Assembly: GCA_008692225.1 (NCBI GenBank)
Contig: VICG01000008.1
Location: 1,003,001 to 1,067,000, forward strand
DNA length: 64,000 bases
From: Monilinia fructicola
Taxonomy: Eukaryota; Ascomycota; Leotiomycetes; Helotiales; Sclerotiniaceae
Direction of reading: 5' to 3'
A program made the translations under genes and the position numbers. Shown here in pieces: positions 11,626 through 22,835 of the stretch. The notes below the pieces were generated by a model, which was not told the origin of the DNA, ran no database searches, and worked only from the letters and a program-made list of their open reading frames with translations. The first letter of the stretch is position 1, and every line of letters begins with the position of its first letter.

Positions 11626-12541
11626 TTACAGATTGTTGGGGCTCGTTGCCGTGTCTAGGCTAGGTATCGGTTTTGCCTCGTAAAACATTCGAGTATGATA
11701 TCCATTTTCTGATCCCGTTGAGGCTACGGATGGAGTATATCTCCTTCCCGTTCCGTGTCTGGTGTGACCGTGGTACATCGTATCACATTCCGGTACTCGT
11801 AAAGGTGCAGTGAAAGTCTGCCGGACATTTTCAATCAATCGCAAATAGCCCTTCTTTGTTGTAGGAGTGAAATGTGCATCAACTTTCTGGACGGATACAG
11901 TTTGCCGAAAGTCCTCTTCTTCAAAAATCCCACAGTCGAGGAAATGGCGACGCCGCTCCCGTTGCCGATTTTCCGATGGTCGGTTCAAAAGGATATTTCA
12001 AGTGATCCTATACGATACCAAAGATGAGGGAAGTCTTGCATGAATATACCCCATGCAAAAGACTCGGTGTTCCTGATGGGTAATCAAAATTGTCCATTCG
12101 GTGTCAAATCAATATAAAAAATGTTAGATTAACTTCATCTGCCAATACCCATTGCCTGCTCGTACTTCTATTTAGTGCTTATCTCACGTGTCAATGGTTC
12201 ACTTCTAATGCTCAACGTCGATTATACGTTGCTGTGTGCGCGCTGTTGATTCGTATCTCGTACCAATAGTAAACTCAATCAATGTACTACATGTGAGATT
12301 TGGAACGCATTAAAAAGATTCCATACTGTGGTGTTGAGCCGGGGAATACAAACAACTCTGCGAATGTCCCTTGATGCTTCAGAACTTTCTTGTCGTGTAT
12401 AACCAACCATCTAGGGTGTGATATCTCCTGGTACACCGATTTATTGAATGACACTGTCAAGGAAGAAAGCATATGAAATTGGGGGCGGAAAACCAACACT
12501 TTGGGTCTCAAAGGTCTCATAAACGGACTATCATGTATCAA
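11626..12541 (-). pseudogene. Possible eroded or unspliced-model gene, unknown product
   Basis: Two minus-strand frames have gene-like amino-acid composition but no start codon of their own. The first, 12541-12287, ends FVFPGSTPQYGIFLMRSKSHM. It is preceded at about 12550 by a plausible 3' splice site (CCTTACAG). The second, 11988-11626, contains HFLDCGIFEEEDFRQT and TKKGYLRLIENVRQ. Further upstream, near 12770-12850, the fragment CPDFEKVLVGHGKASNGRM also reads like protein. I could not join these into one intact model because stops and a CAT-repeat tract intervene. Either this is a decayed gene or the similarity to coding sequence is chance. Confidence 0.22.
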
Positions 12542-13149
12542 AAACTGTAAGGACGAGATGAAAATTCAGATCCATATCATAAGAAAATGAGAAGATGATG
12601 AGTTTGGAAATTCTGACTTGTGCTTACAAGGAATGCGAAACGGTCTCTCATGTACTTGATGATGATGGTGAGGATGATGACGATGATGATGACGATGAAG
12701 GAATGGGATAAAAACTTGAAATCAAATCATCTCAAGGCAGACTGTTTTCATGACTACCAAAAAATGCCCACCTTCCATTCCATCCTTCCATTACTTGCTT
12801 TGCCATGCCCAACAAGAACCTTTTCAAAATCAGGACATGTTATACTCTGTACGTAAGTCAGGCTGTGTGTGCCTCCATGTGCTTAAGTAATTACCTTCCT
12901 AATCATAAAGATTTCTTTGATGAATTGAGGCTGAGTATTACTTTGTTTCCTCCATAAGCCACCGGTGTAGATTTGCGTTGGCGCTCAAAGAGCTGTTGCA
13001 TTCAAAAGGGGAAAAAAGGAGAACGCTCGTTCGTTATAGAACTCTATACGGAGTACCGTTTGTATCGAACTATCCACACAATTAGTACTTTAGAAAAGGG
13101 TAAAATGTATGAATGATAATTAAATGAATCATTGATTGATGGATGGCTT

Positions 13150-13570
13150 TTCTACTATAATTTATAAATATAAGATTAAACTATCTCGATATATAGAGCA
13201 ATTAAATTATAATAAGTCTAGAATGATTAATTTAAATTTAATAGATTTAAATAAATAATTATCTATATTTTTATTATTTTTATTATAATAGCTATATTAT
13301 TTCGAATATTAAATATATTTTTATTAATAATTATTATATATTTAATAAGTAGTTATTTATTATTTAATATTATATATAAATACCTTAATATTATCTTAAT
13401 ATACTTATAAAATACTTTAATAAGGAATCTTAAAAAGATATCAATAAAGAAATAAAGCGAATCTAAACCTATTCTATATTATATATAATAATAATAAGTT
13501 AGGCTATCTTAAATATAAATGGTTTTAGATGAATATAATAAATAGAATGAATAATACAAATAGAATAGAA
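13150..13570. repeat. A/T island, RIP-like relic
   Basis: About 420 bases made almost only of A and T (roughly one base in eight or nine is G or C by eye), with many TATA, TTAA and ATTTA words. There are no frames and no tandem unit. The edges are abrupt against normal DNA on both sides. The composition is what heavy C-to-T mutation of a repeated element leaves in ascomycetes, but no transposon feature survives. Confidence 0.5.
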
Positions 13571-14353
13571 TAGTTAAATCCCTTTACTTATTAGTAGTTA
13601 GATTTGAATCTATTCATATATACCTTACCTACCTCTACTTTATCATCTATTTACTTTAGCGGAATACATATTCCCTATCTTCCTCCTCCTTTACTTCTCT
13701 ACTCATCCACTCATCTACTTATCTACTCTAACCTATTGATCCATCGATGTATTCATCTACCCATCTAGCCATCTGATTCATCACCTCACCCATCATCATC
13801 ACCATCAACAACAACAACAACAACAGCAACAACTCATTGACTCAAAAACCCTCATTAACTTTTCCTAAGCCTCTTGAAAACTTATTCCACCACTATCATC
13901 CATCTGATCAATCAAAACTCAAATCTCACCCCAACCTTATTATTACCTACTCCGTCGGGCACAACTCAACTAACAATCCTCTTTCACCCTTTCACCCTTT
14001 TACCTTTCTCCCTCTTTACCTTTACAGAGTACATCCATACCTTTGACCCAAGAGATCCCCATCCAATCAATTCCCCTATACCACGACCGAATACGGTTTA
14101 CCCAACTTCGATAATCAAATTCCCTACCTAACGAATCAAAAGATGCGTTATTTGCATCTTTTATGAGATTTATTTAATTATTTGTTTATCTATCTATTTG
14201 CCTATTGTCTATTTGTTTATTTGTCTATTTGTCTATTTATTTATCTATTTATTTATTCATTTAATTACTTATTTATTGATTTATGGGTTTATTGATTTAT
14301 CGATTTATCGATTTATTTACACACATACCTACCTAGGTACCTACACATACACA

Positions 14354-14400
14354 CATCCATCCATCCATCCATCCATCCATCCATCCATCCATCCATCCAT
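14354..14400. repeat. (CATC)n microsatellite
   Basis: About 11 to 12 perfect copies of CATC. Confidence 0.96.
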
Positions 14401-14573
14401 ATACGCACACATGCACACATAACCTTCAATAGTCAGTCATATCATCATCATAATTAAATTTAAATCTAAATTTGCTTCATAGCAATCCATATCTTATTAT
14501 TTCATTCCATTCCATTCCATATCACTTCACTTCATTCAACCAACATCTTTGTTCCTGCAGATTTCATGTCACC

Positions 14574-14635
14574 CATACAATACAATACAATACAATACAA
14601 TACATACATACTACATACATACATAATATATACAT
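14574..14635. repeat. (ATACA)n passing into (ATAC)n
   Basis: About six ATACA units followed by shorter ATAC units. Confidence 0.9.
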
Positions 14636-14790
14636 ACGCTTTGGACGACAAATCCTTTCAATTCCTCCCCCCCCCAGTCAAAAGAACCTCAAATTATAAC
14701 TCAGCCCCTCCCAAGTCGCTATTCCTAGGATACTAGGATACTAGCGACAAGATAATAGGTTGGCTTGACCACCGGCGATTTGGATCTCCA

Positions 14791-14823
14791 TCGTATCGTA
14801 TCGTATCGTATAGTATCGTATCG
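14791..14823. repeat. (TCGTA)n pentanucleotide repeat in probable 5' leader
   Basis: About six TCGTA units with one variant, ending about 80 bases before the start codon of the Hsp70-like gene. Confidence 0.9.
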
Positions 14824-14905
14824 ATTTCCCATTCCTCCGTCCTTTCGCCATTTCTTCGCCTTTACTTCTTTGAGAAGAGTTAAATATCCCCCCTTCGTAG
14901 ACCTT

Positions 14906-17284
14906 ATGAGTTCTATGAACGCCCGCTTCAAAAGCCTTGGGTTCGGTTCCAAACGTAAGTCGAGTGCAAACAATATCTCAACCATCCCACAAAACCCCAC
15001 TTCTACTTCCTCGTCACCACAATTGGCCCAATTACCCGGACAACCTACACCTTCATCGACACAAACCGCTTCTTCTTCCACAGCAAGTTTACCTATGAAT
15101 CATCCTGGAGGCGCTGGCGTGAGACCGCCCAGCTACTCTAATCAATATACACCTGTTGGTCGTACGACGAGCCCGATGGCTCAAGGAGCTCCTCGAACCC
15201 CTCCGACTCAAATGATGGGCGGTCCACCACCCATTAACACAGCTGCTACCGGCGGCTACCCACCTCAACAAGGAGGGATGGGAGGACCTCCTCCAGCCGG
15301 GCCACCACAGTACAATCACCCTCCTCAGTATGGTGCAGGAGGCGCACCGATGCAAGGCGGTGGAGGAGCGCAGTATGGAGGGAGGAATAATGCTGTCGAG
15401 GTCGAAGGTGCTGGCAAGAGCAAGGCACAATTAATTGTTGGGATTGATTTTGTAAGTATATCAACATGTCTCTCACGCTTCGCAGAGCTAATTCATGACT
15501 TTCAGGGCACAACCTTTTCAGGTGTCGCCTTTGCTTTTGCGACCAATACCGAAGCAAAAGAAGATATCATTACCGAATGGCCCGGAGCCGGTTCATACAC
15601 GAAACAAAAGGTCAGATACAGACATCGACCGTCGCAATGCAATATGCTAATGTCTTTAGATTCCTACGGTCCTTTACTACGATCAATACCAAAAGGTTGT
15701 TGGATGGGGTCCAGATATTGCAGATGCTTTGGCACCAACTGGTTACCCAAAGCCAGGTGTTCAAAAGGTAGAATGGTTCAAACTTCAGCTGATGCTTTCC
15801 GGAAACACATACATCGATCCTATTAATCTTCCTCCCCTTCCACCCGGAAAGTCGGAAATCGACGTCGCTGCAGATTACCTGTTCAAATTGAGACAGGCAA
15901 TGAGAAATCAACTACAAAAGACATTGGGAGAGGTTTTCAATCGAGAAGAAAGAAACATCCGATACTATCTGACAGTACCTGCTATTTGGAATGATGCTGG
16001 AAAGGCTGCAACCAGAGCCGCTGCCATTCAAGCCGGATTTTTGAGGGATGAGAATGACAATCGATTGACCCTGATTACGGAACCAGAAGCCGCTGCACTA
16101 TTCTGCTCCAAGGCCGGTTTGCTGAACCTTAAGATCCATGATGCTGTTCTCATTGTTGATTGTGGTGGAGGAACTGTTGATTTGATTGCATATGAGGTGG
16201 AGGAAGAGTCTCCATTCACGGTTTCTGAGTGCACAGCAGGTTCTGGCGATTCTTGTGGTTCCACAGCACTAAATCGAAACTTCAGCAATATCTTGAGAAC
16301 CAAAATCCGAAAGATGAAACTTCCTGAAGGGTCAAAGACGGCTGGCAGAGTGTATGCTAAATGCATAATGGACTTTGAAAACAGAATCAAGGCGGATTTC
16401 AGAAACAACAACCAGAAATGGGCAGTCGACGTCGGCATTGAAGCAGAATTTCCAGAAGCAGGAATTGAAGAAGGATATATGACTTTCACCAATGAGGAAA
16501 TTCTACAATGTTTCGAGCCAGTCGTCAACCGAATTTTGGAATTAGTACGGAATCAGATCATCGCCATCCAAGCACAAAACCGAACACTACAAAATGTCTT
16601 GGTTGTCGGTGGTTTTGGTGCATCAGAATATCTCTTCCAGCAAATCAAACTCCATGTACCACCTCAATTCCAGGCCAAGGTCGTTCGCCCTATGGACTCT
16701 GTTGCCGCTATTGTTAAGGGTGCTGTCACTGCTGGTATTACGGAAAGAGTCATCACATCCCGTGTCGCTCGTCGTCATTACCTCATGGCAACTCTGCAAC
16801 CTTTCAAAGAGGGACACCATCCAGAAGCCTACCGCGTTCCATCCTTGGATGGTAAGGATCGATGCAAGTTTACTCGTCAAATCTTCGTACAAAAGGGACA
16901 AAGAGTCAAGATTGGCGAGCCGGTAAAGGTATCATTCTTCAGACAAGTTGCACCAGGGGCAACTTTGATGTATGAGGATATTTTGTACGCTTGTGATGAT
17001 GATGTTTGCCCTGAATATACCAAGGATCCGCGTAAGTTGATTTTCCCATCGAACATCTCCTCGCATTTGCTAACAGTTTAATAGGTGTCAAGGAGGTTGT
17101 CACTCTCACATCTGATCTTTCTCGCAAGAATCTTGAAAAGGATTTCGAAAGAATGGATACCCCTCAAGGCACATTCTACAGAGTTTACTTTGATATCTAC
17201 CTCACATTAGATGGATCAGAATTCAACGCGGAACTAGTTTGCCAAGGAGAAGTCATGGGTCGCTGCACTTCCAGATTCAGATAA
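14906..17284 (+). CDS. Hsp70-like (HSPA12-type) actin-fold ATPase
   Basis: Exons 14906-15451, 15506-15610, 15660-17031 and 17085-17284 join in frame to 740 residues. The first ~175 residues are a low-complexity Ser/Thr/Gln/Pro then Gly/Pro/Tyr-rich segment (repeated GGPPP, PPQYG-like words), probably disordered. The ATPase follows: phosphate-1 loop IDFGTTFSGVAF (about 180-191), phosphate-2 loop VDCGGGTVDL (Asp at about 384) and adenosine loop VVGGFGASEYLF (about 530). Intron 1 falls between F and GTT inside the phosphate-1 loop. The C-terminal part (KEVVTLTSDLSRKNLE..., ending CTSRFR) is a short beta-rich tail rather than a full Hsp70 substrate-binding domain, as in HSPA12-type proteins of filamentous fungi. 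Its client or pathway is unknown. The ATG at 14906 is the first in frame; a second lies at 14915. Confidence 0.92.
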
Positions 17285-17790
17285 TCTTCCTCCGTCAACT
17301 ATACAAAATAATCGGGACTTGATTTGACGAATTTTCTTTTTTATTACTTAGCGTTCTTCAAATCAGTGTACTTACAGTGGCATCACATTTTGAGATGCAT
17401 GGCGCTGGAGTGAAAGGAAGCTACTTAAGATTTGACGGCAGGAAGCCTTTCTGCAATGATTTTCATGACAAATGCGGGAATGATGGAGAAAGAGAAAAGG
17501 GCCGGGGAAGCGATGGGATCCAAAGCTTGTGATGTGACTTGCATGATGGATGGGTGGATGGGTGGATGGGTGGATGGAAGAATAAAAAATGGCTCTTTGA
17601 ATCAAATCATACTTCCTTGGTATATTGATGATAAGATGAAGATTTTTTTGAACAGCATTTTGATAGGAATGGATCCATAGTTTAGAGAGTCGATACCTAT
17701 TTGCTCCGTTTGGTCTGTAGTTAGTGAAAAAGAAATCTTTCTCCAAATATTAGACGATGGAATATGTTGTGTGAGAATGGCAATACCGAT

Positions 17791-17820
17791 ATGTGTGTGT
17801 GTGTGGGTGGGTGGGTGTGT

Positions 17821-17854
<34 letters not shown>
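17791..17854. repeat. (GT)n/(GGGT)n then (TA)n, followed by CCTACCTAGGTAGG palindrome
   Basis: GT and GGGT units at 17791-17820, about 16 TA units at 17823-17854, then CTACCTACCTAGGTAGGTA, one of the dispersed CCTAGG palindromes. Confidence 0.93.
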
Positions 17855-17858
<4 letters not shown>

Positions 17859-18344
17859 ACCTACCTAGGTAGGTATCTATTCGTTTTATTGAAAGAAGGA
17901 AGTCTATAGAAGGACCCTCAGTATCCATCATCCCCCTTTCCTCTTTCTTCACCATCCTCACCCCCCCCCCTCCCAAATCTACTCGCCCCTTCCCTGCTCT
18001 CGGGGTGCTGCTCTCGGTAGCACCCGTAGCACCCGTCTTTCGCTCTCCTCTCTCCTAGCCTCCTGGGCCTTTCCTTCCTCTCGCGTCGCATCTGCGATCT
18101 AGCTAGCATCTAACACCTAGCATCCACCTACCTCTCGCCCTTTCCGTAAAACAGTGCTCGCGAGGATGGCACCCCGAGGAAGCGTGACGGATATTCACAA
18201 ATGCAAGGGGCGCTTGTGGGTTGCTGGCTTTGCTCGTTGCTCTTTCTTTCTGTGTTTTTGTGTGGGTTGCTTTGCGTTCGTTCGTTTGCTCGTTCTTTCA
18301 TACCTATTTGTATACATTCGTATATACATTCGTATATACATTCG

Positions 18345-18392
18345 TTCATTCATTCATTCATTCATTCATTCATTCATTCATTCATTCATTCA
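18345..18392. repeat. (TTCA)n microsatellite
   Basis: About 12 perfect copies of TTCA. Confidence 0.96.
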
Positions 18393-20025
18393 TGCATATT
18401 CATGCACTCATACATACCTAAGTAGCTCGATATAGAGAGATGCATAGATTCACATCTTCTTTCTTCTTCTTCCTCTTCTTCTTGATCCACGACTCGTTGG
18501 AGGATTTGGGGTTTTTTGTGCGTTTTATGATTATTTGTTTGTGTGTGTGTGTTTTTTTTTTTGGTTGTTCTTTTGTTCTTTCGGTCTTTTATTCATTCAT
18601 TCACGGCAACAACGACAACGACAACGACAACATTCGTTTCCTCTCTATCCATCTATCTATCGTCGTTCGTTCGTTCACTTGACGCTCGTTTGCTTGTTTT
18701 TCTTTGTATTGATAGGGAGGTACTTGGTGACCTTAGGTGAGGTACTTGGTAGGTGTATCGATTAGATTTGATTACGGTCCTTACTTACGAACGAACGAAC
18801 GAACGAACTACTCCTCTTTTTTCCTCTTTCGATATTCGTTTGGATGCACGCTTAGGCTGGGTTCCTATTTGTGTTTTTGTTTGTGGTGTGAATTGTTTTC
18901 GGTGGTGGTATATCCGTTTCTTCGCCGGGTTGTGCTGCGTGGGCCGGACCTGGTGGACTGGCTCTATCACAAACAAGCTTGCGGACGTTTTCGTCTCTAA
19001 GCTCGCAAGTTCCCGCTGTCAAAGTCTGGAAAGGTTGGGGATCGGATCAGATCGGCGGGTGTTGGGTGTTGAATATACAGTAGCCGCTAGGTGGGCTTGT
19101 AAGGCTTACGGTAGGCGCTTGATAGGTGGGCGGGTATTTGAGGGATTGTTTGGACTTGGGGGAAATTTGGTGGAAATCAAGATTGTTATCCTGGTTGCTT
19201 TTCTTGGTAAAAGTCAAGGTTAAGCTTACTTGAAGCGGCAAAAGAGAGAGAGAGGGCGAGGAACCTTTCTATTATCGGTTTCCTGGATACTTTATTTCAG
19301 AGCCGATTGATTGATTGTAGGATTTATCCGGATCGGTTCTTGGGACTTCGTACGTCATTTCTTGTGCCAGGCAGGATACGATTACTAGGAATCTAGGAAT
19401 CTAGGAATCCAGGATACATACCTTCCTTATATCTTGTGGTTCGGTGGAGGGGTGAGGTTTTTGAGGATTGATAACAATACTTCCTACTAGTGAGTGAGTG
19501 TTGAATCATTGAAAATTGAATAAATTCTGAATAATCTCTCCAAGCTTTCCTAAGGTTTTCTACCTTGTTGCTCTGGAGATAGAAATATTATACAAGGATT
19601 ATTTACTCGCCGTCGCTTTCTCTTTATTATTGGGACTTGAGTTGGAGAGGTTTGAACTTGATTTGGCGGGGAACAAGTGATTGGTATTGAAGATACCTTG
19701 ATGATTTTGTTTGGGTGGGTATTAACCAACCATACTCATCCATATCACATCGGAGGAGAATATCCATATCAGACCAAAATAGCCAAATCACCCCAGTCAA
19801 AGGTATCTTGGTTCATCATTCTCTCGATATCAAGGAATATAACTTGGCGATCCGGAATTCTTGATTCTATTCTATCTTTCTGTTTCACTATTCCAGTGTG
19901 TTTGTTTCTTTCTTCACTTTCATCTATTCTCGCCAACTTGTCTTAATACAATTCTACGAACCTAAAAGCGAACTACAAGTTTATAAATTCAATAATAATA
20001 ATCACAAATTAAGTACTAATTCGGG

Positions 20026-21385
20026 ATGAAGGGTGAGAAAGCTCAAGACAAAATGACTTCAGCCAAACCAAACCCGCCTCGAAAGTCGTCCTCAATATCA
20101 CGGAAGCTTCTAGCTGCTGGTTTCTGTCTTGCTTTACTTCCCTATGCAGATGCTCATACATATCATCGAAACAGAGCTGCTTGGAAGCCAAATTGGGACC
20201 CTAATCGACCGGTTCGAAAAGGACCTCCGTTAAAAAGAGATGGAGGAAAACCATTAGTGGTTAGCAATATGTGTCCCGAGACAATATGGCCTGGAATTGG
20301 TACTCAAGCGGGAACTGGCACGGGAATAGGAGGTTTCGCTCTCAAATCAGGAGAGAGCAAATCTATGACAGTTAGTGCTGATTGGCAAGGAAGAGTTTGG
20401 GGACGAACCAATTGTAGTTTCGCAGTTGGAGGGAATGGCGCCAGCAACGCTAATGGAAATGATGGATCGGGTGCTGCGTGTACTACTGGTGATTGTGGCG
20501 GTCTCTTGGATTGTTCTATTACTGTGGGTTTTGACTAGGTCATAGGTGAAACGTTACTGATTTATGTAGGGAGAAACGCCGGTTACTCTAGCAGAATTCG
20601 ATCTGGCGGGAAACGGAGGTTCTCAAACTTTTTACGATATTTCCCTCGTCGATGGTTACAATATCCCTTTGGGTATTGTCTACATTCCTGGTGACGATCC
20701 CGTTCTTCAGGATATTCCACCCAATCTTGTAAATGCGGCTTGTATTGCCTCCGCTGGATATCTAGCGGCCATAGCAAGCACGGGAACAAATGGTAACTCT
20801 TCGAATTCCACTTACCCGATACCTCTGGAGGATACCGTGGATAACACCGCAGCCATGAGTTGGTGTCCATGGGATCTTCAAAAGACTCCACCAGACAAGC
20901 CAGGTGATGGTGTCTATCCTTACCCTGATGATAACATCCAACGTCCAACATTTGACCCTTGTCTTTCCGCTTGCTCCAAAACAAACGCTGCGTCGGATTG
21001 CTGCACGGGCTCTTACGATGAACCTTCTAAGTGCCCTCGGAACGATTTCGCAAATGCTGCAAATACTATATGTCCAGATGCATATGGATATGCATTCGAT
21101 GATCAAACGTCCACATTCATTGTTCCCACAGGAGGTGGATGGGAAATTGTCTTTTGTCCCGAAGGGAGAAGTACAAATATTCTGAAAGTGCTTGGGGATC
21201 AGATGAGGAAGATAGCTAGTGAGGGAAAGGTTTCTAAGGATATTATAGATATGGCAATGAATGAGACGTATATTAATGAAATGGCGATTAAGAACGGGGG
21301 TGGGGAAGGAATCTCGGAAAAAGCGAAGCTGGGAAGCTGGGGTGCTTTGGTGGGTGTATTGGTTTGGGGGATATGGTTGTGTTGA
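20026..21385 (+). CDS. Secreted thaumatin-like protein, probably GPI-anchored
   Basis: Exons 20026-20523 and 20570-21385, with a 46-nt intron, encode 437 residues. An alternative in-frame start at 20053 gives a more usual signal-peptide length. The hydrophobic core is LLAAGFCLALLPYADA. After a basic linker come thaumatin-like features: the N-terminal beta segment LVVSNMCPETIWPGI, GGFALKSGESKSM, WQGRVWGRTNCSF, GDCGGLLDC, then VTLAEFDLAG, FYDISLVDGYNIPLGI, SACSKTNAASDCCTGSYDEPSKC and CPDAYGYAFDDQTSTF. These carry many of the paired cysteines of glycoside hydrolase family 64/thaumatin-like proteins. The end (LGSWGALVGVLVWGIWLC after a Gly/Asn-rich stretch) is a typical GPI-attachment tail, so the protein likely sits at the plasma membrane or wall. 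Enzyme activity, for example on beta-glucan, is not established by the sequence. Confidence 0.9.
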
Positions 21386-22155
21386 TAGAATGGGGAGGGG
21401 AAGAGAGGCGAGCGCATTGTATAGATTGGAGTGAATGGGGAGATGGATAGAGAGGTGCTTTATGCGATTCGTGTGGCGTTGAGATACCCTTATTGTGTGT
21501 GGGCTTTTCCGAAAATTTTCGGCTAATGCGTGGATGAATGGCTGATTCGATTGTTCTGGTGATACCTACCTTTACCTACAGTAATTAGATACCTATTATG
21601 CGTACGATGAGTTCCTAGTCCTGGAATTGTAAAAGATGAGTAAATGATATATATGTCCCAGTCACTTTTGGAGAGATGTATATCATACTCTACCATGGTA
21701 AAGGAGCGTCGAACCGATAGTTTGCAGTACAGTAGGGGGGAGGAGAGGGGTCTAGATAGATAGGCTTTGCAGTCGACTCCGCGGCATGCGCTTAGGGTGT
21801 ATGATCGATTGTTTCTTTGTGTGAAGGCCCGCCCTAGTGGCCCTCGTCGTTAGTCCATTGGTTGGGGTGGTGTAGTGTACTCGGTGGTATGTACGATGTA
21901 TGTATGTATGTATGGATGGACCAGATCAGATGTTTGGGACCCCACATCTCTGGACTGGAGGAGCCTGAGATTGGTTTGTTGGGTGCGTGGGTGGAGTTTG
22001 GAGGGGGAGAAGGGGGGGGAGGGAGGGTGCGAGGGTGGGAGGGGTGTTAAGCGCTGGGGATGGATCTTTTTTGGATGGATGGATGGATGGGGATTTGAAA
22101 TTTATATCGCGTATTCGTAGTTAGTTTGTTCGTTCGTTCGTTCGTTCGTTAGTTG

Positions 22156-22190
<35 letters not shown>

Positions 22191-22227
22191 CGTTCGTTCG
22201 TTCGTTCGTTCGTTCGTTCGTTCGTTC

Positions 22228-22271
<44 letters not shown>

Positions 22272-22835
22272 ATTACCCTTCGTTTTCTTTCTGTTTCTCG
22301 GTCTCTTACGCTCTTTGGCTCCAGGTGTGCTGTGGTGTGCTGTGGCATGGGCCGGTTTGGAATTAGAATGCGAGGAGCAATGAGCATCGCCCCCACACCC
22401 CCCCTCCCCCTGCTGTTAACCGGGGCTGGTTTTTGCTTTCTGCAGGTGCTGGCTACTGTATTGATTGCATGATGCAATTTTAGCCATGTACTGTACAAAA
22501 GTACGGGATGGATGTGTGAATGGATGGATGGATGGATGGATCAACGGCACAGCGGCGCTAAGTAGCTGCAGACGCCCATGGCTGGCTGCATGGGTAAGGC
22601 TGTTGGTTGGGTCCGGACTATTGTAACCCTACGTACTCCGTCGATGAAACGGTGCGGACCGAGGTGGGGACTTGGTGTTGGTTCCTGGAGTGAGCTTTTT
22701 GCGATGGGGGGTTGGCCGGGGGGGGTTGGTTTTTTGTTTGTTTGACTTTTATTTTTGTTTCGACGGCGGGGATTTTGATTGCCAAAATTTTTTGTTCCTC
22801 GGATCGCGTTGGTTTGGTTTGCCGGCTGGTTCAGT
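21386..22835. other. Intergenic with GTTC/GTTA repeat array
   Basis: Contains GTAT and GGAT tetranucleotide runs near 21900 and 22075, the large GTTC/GTTA array, a C-rich run at 22391-22412, and CTCCGTA/TACAGTAC motifs near 21727 and 22631. No gene seen. Confidence 0.6.
22119..22270. repeat. Mosaic tetranucleotide array (GTTC)n/(GTTA)n
   Basis: Four successive homogeneous blocks alternate: GTTC (about 22128-22151), GTTA (to about 22189), GTTC (to about 22230) and GTTA (to 22270). All share the same 4-nt phase. Confidence 0.95.

Larger units (their letters stand above)
9485..13149. other. Intergenic, rich in GTAC/CTCCGTA short motifs
   Basis: No supported gene apart from the doubtful minus-strand remnant given separately. 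The stretch is studded with variants of TACAGTAC, TACTCTGTAC and TACTCCGTAC, for example near 9835, 10072, 10229-10275, 10631, 10820, 10950, 11000-11023, 11092, 12843 and 13048. See findings. Confidence 0.6.
13571..14905. other. 5' flank of the Hsp70-like gene, simple repeats
   Basis: Pyrimidine-rich on the plus strand, with CATC, TTTA, CATC and ATACA repeats and a TCGTA repeat at 14791-14823 just before the coding start at 14906. No gene seen. Part is probably the promoter and leader of the downstream gene. Confidence 0.5.
17285..20025. other. Intergenic, microsatellite-rich
   Basis: Holds GGAT units near 17540-17580, the GT/GGGT and TA runs and the TTCA array listed separately, ACGAACGA units near 18788-18808, and TTCTTCT tracts. 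Plus-strand frames here encode repeats such as Phe-Ile-His-Ser and have no domain. I see no gene; the right end is presumably the promoter of the thaumatin-like gene. Confidence 0.6.

Noticed and set aside
18154..18765. Several plus-strand frames rich in Phe, Ile, His and Ser
   Set aside because: Products of TTCA, TTCT and GT repeats, no conserved content.
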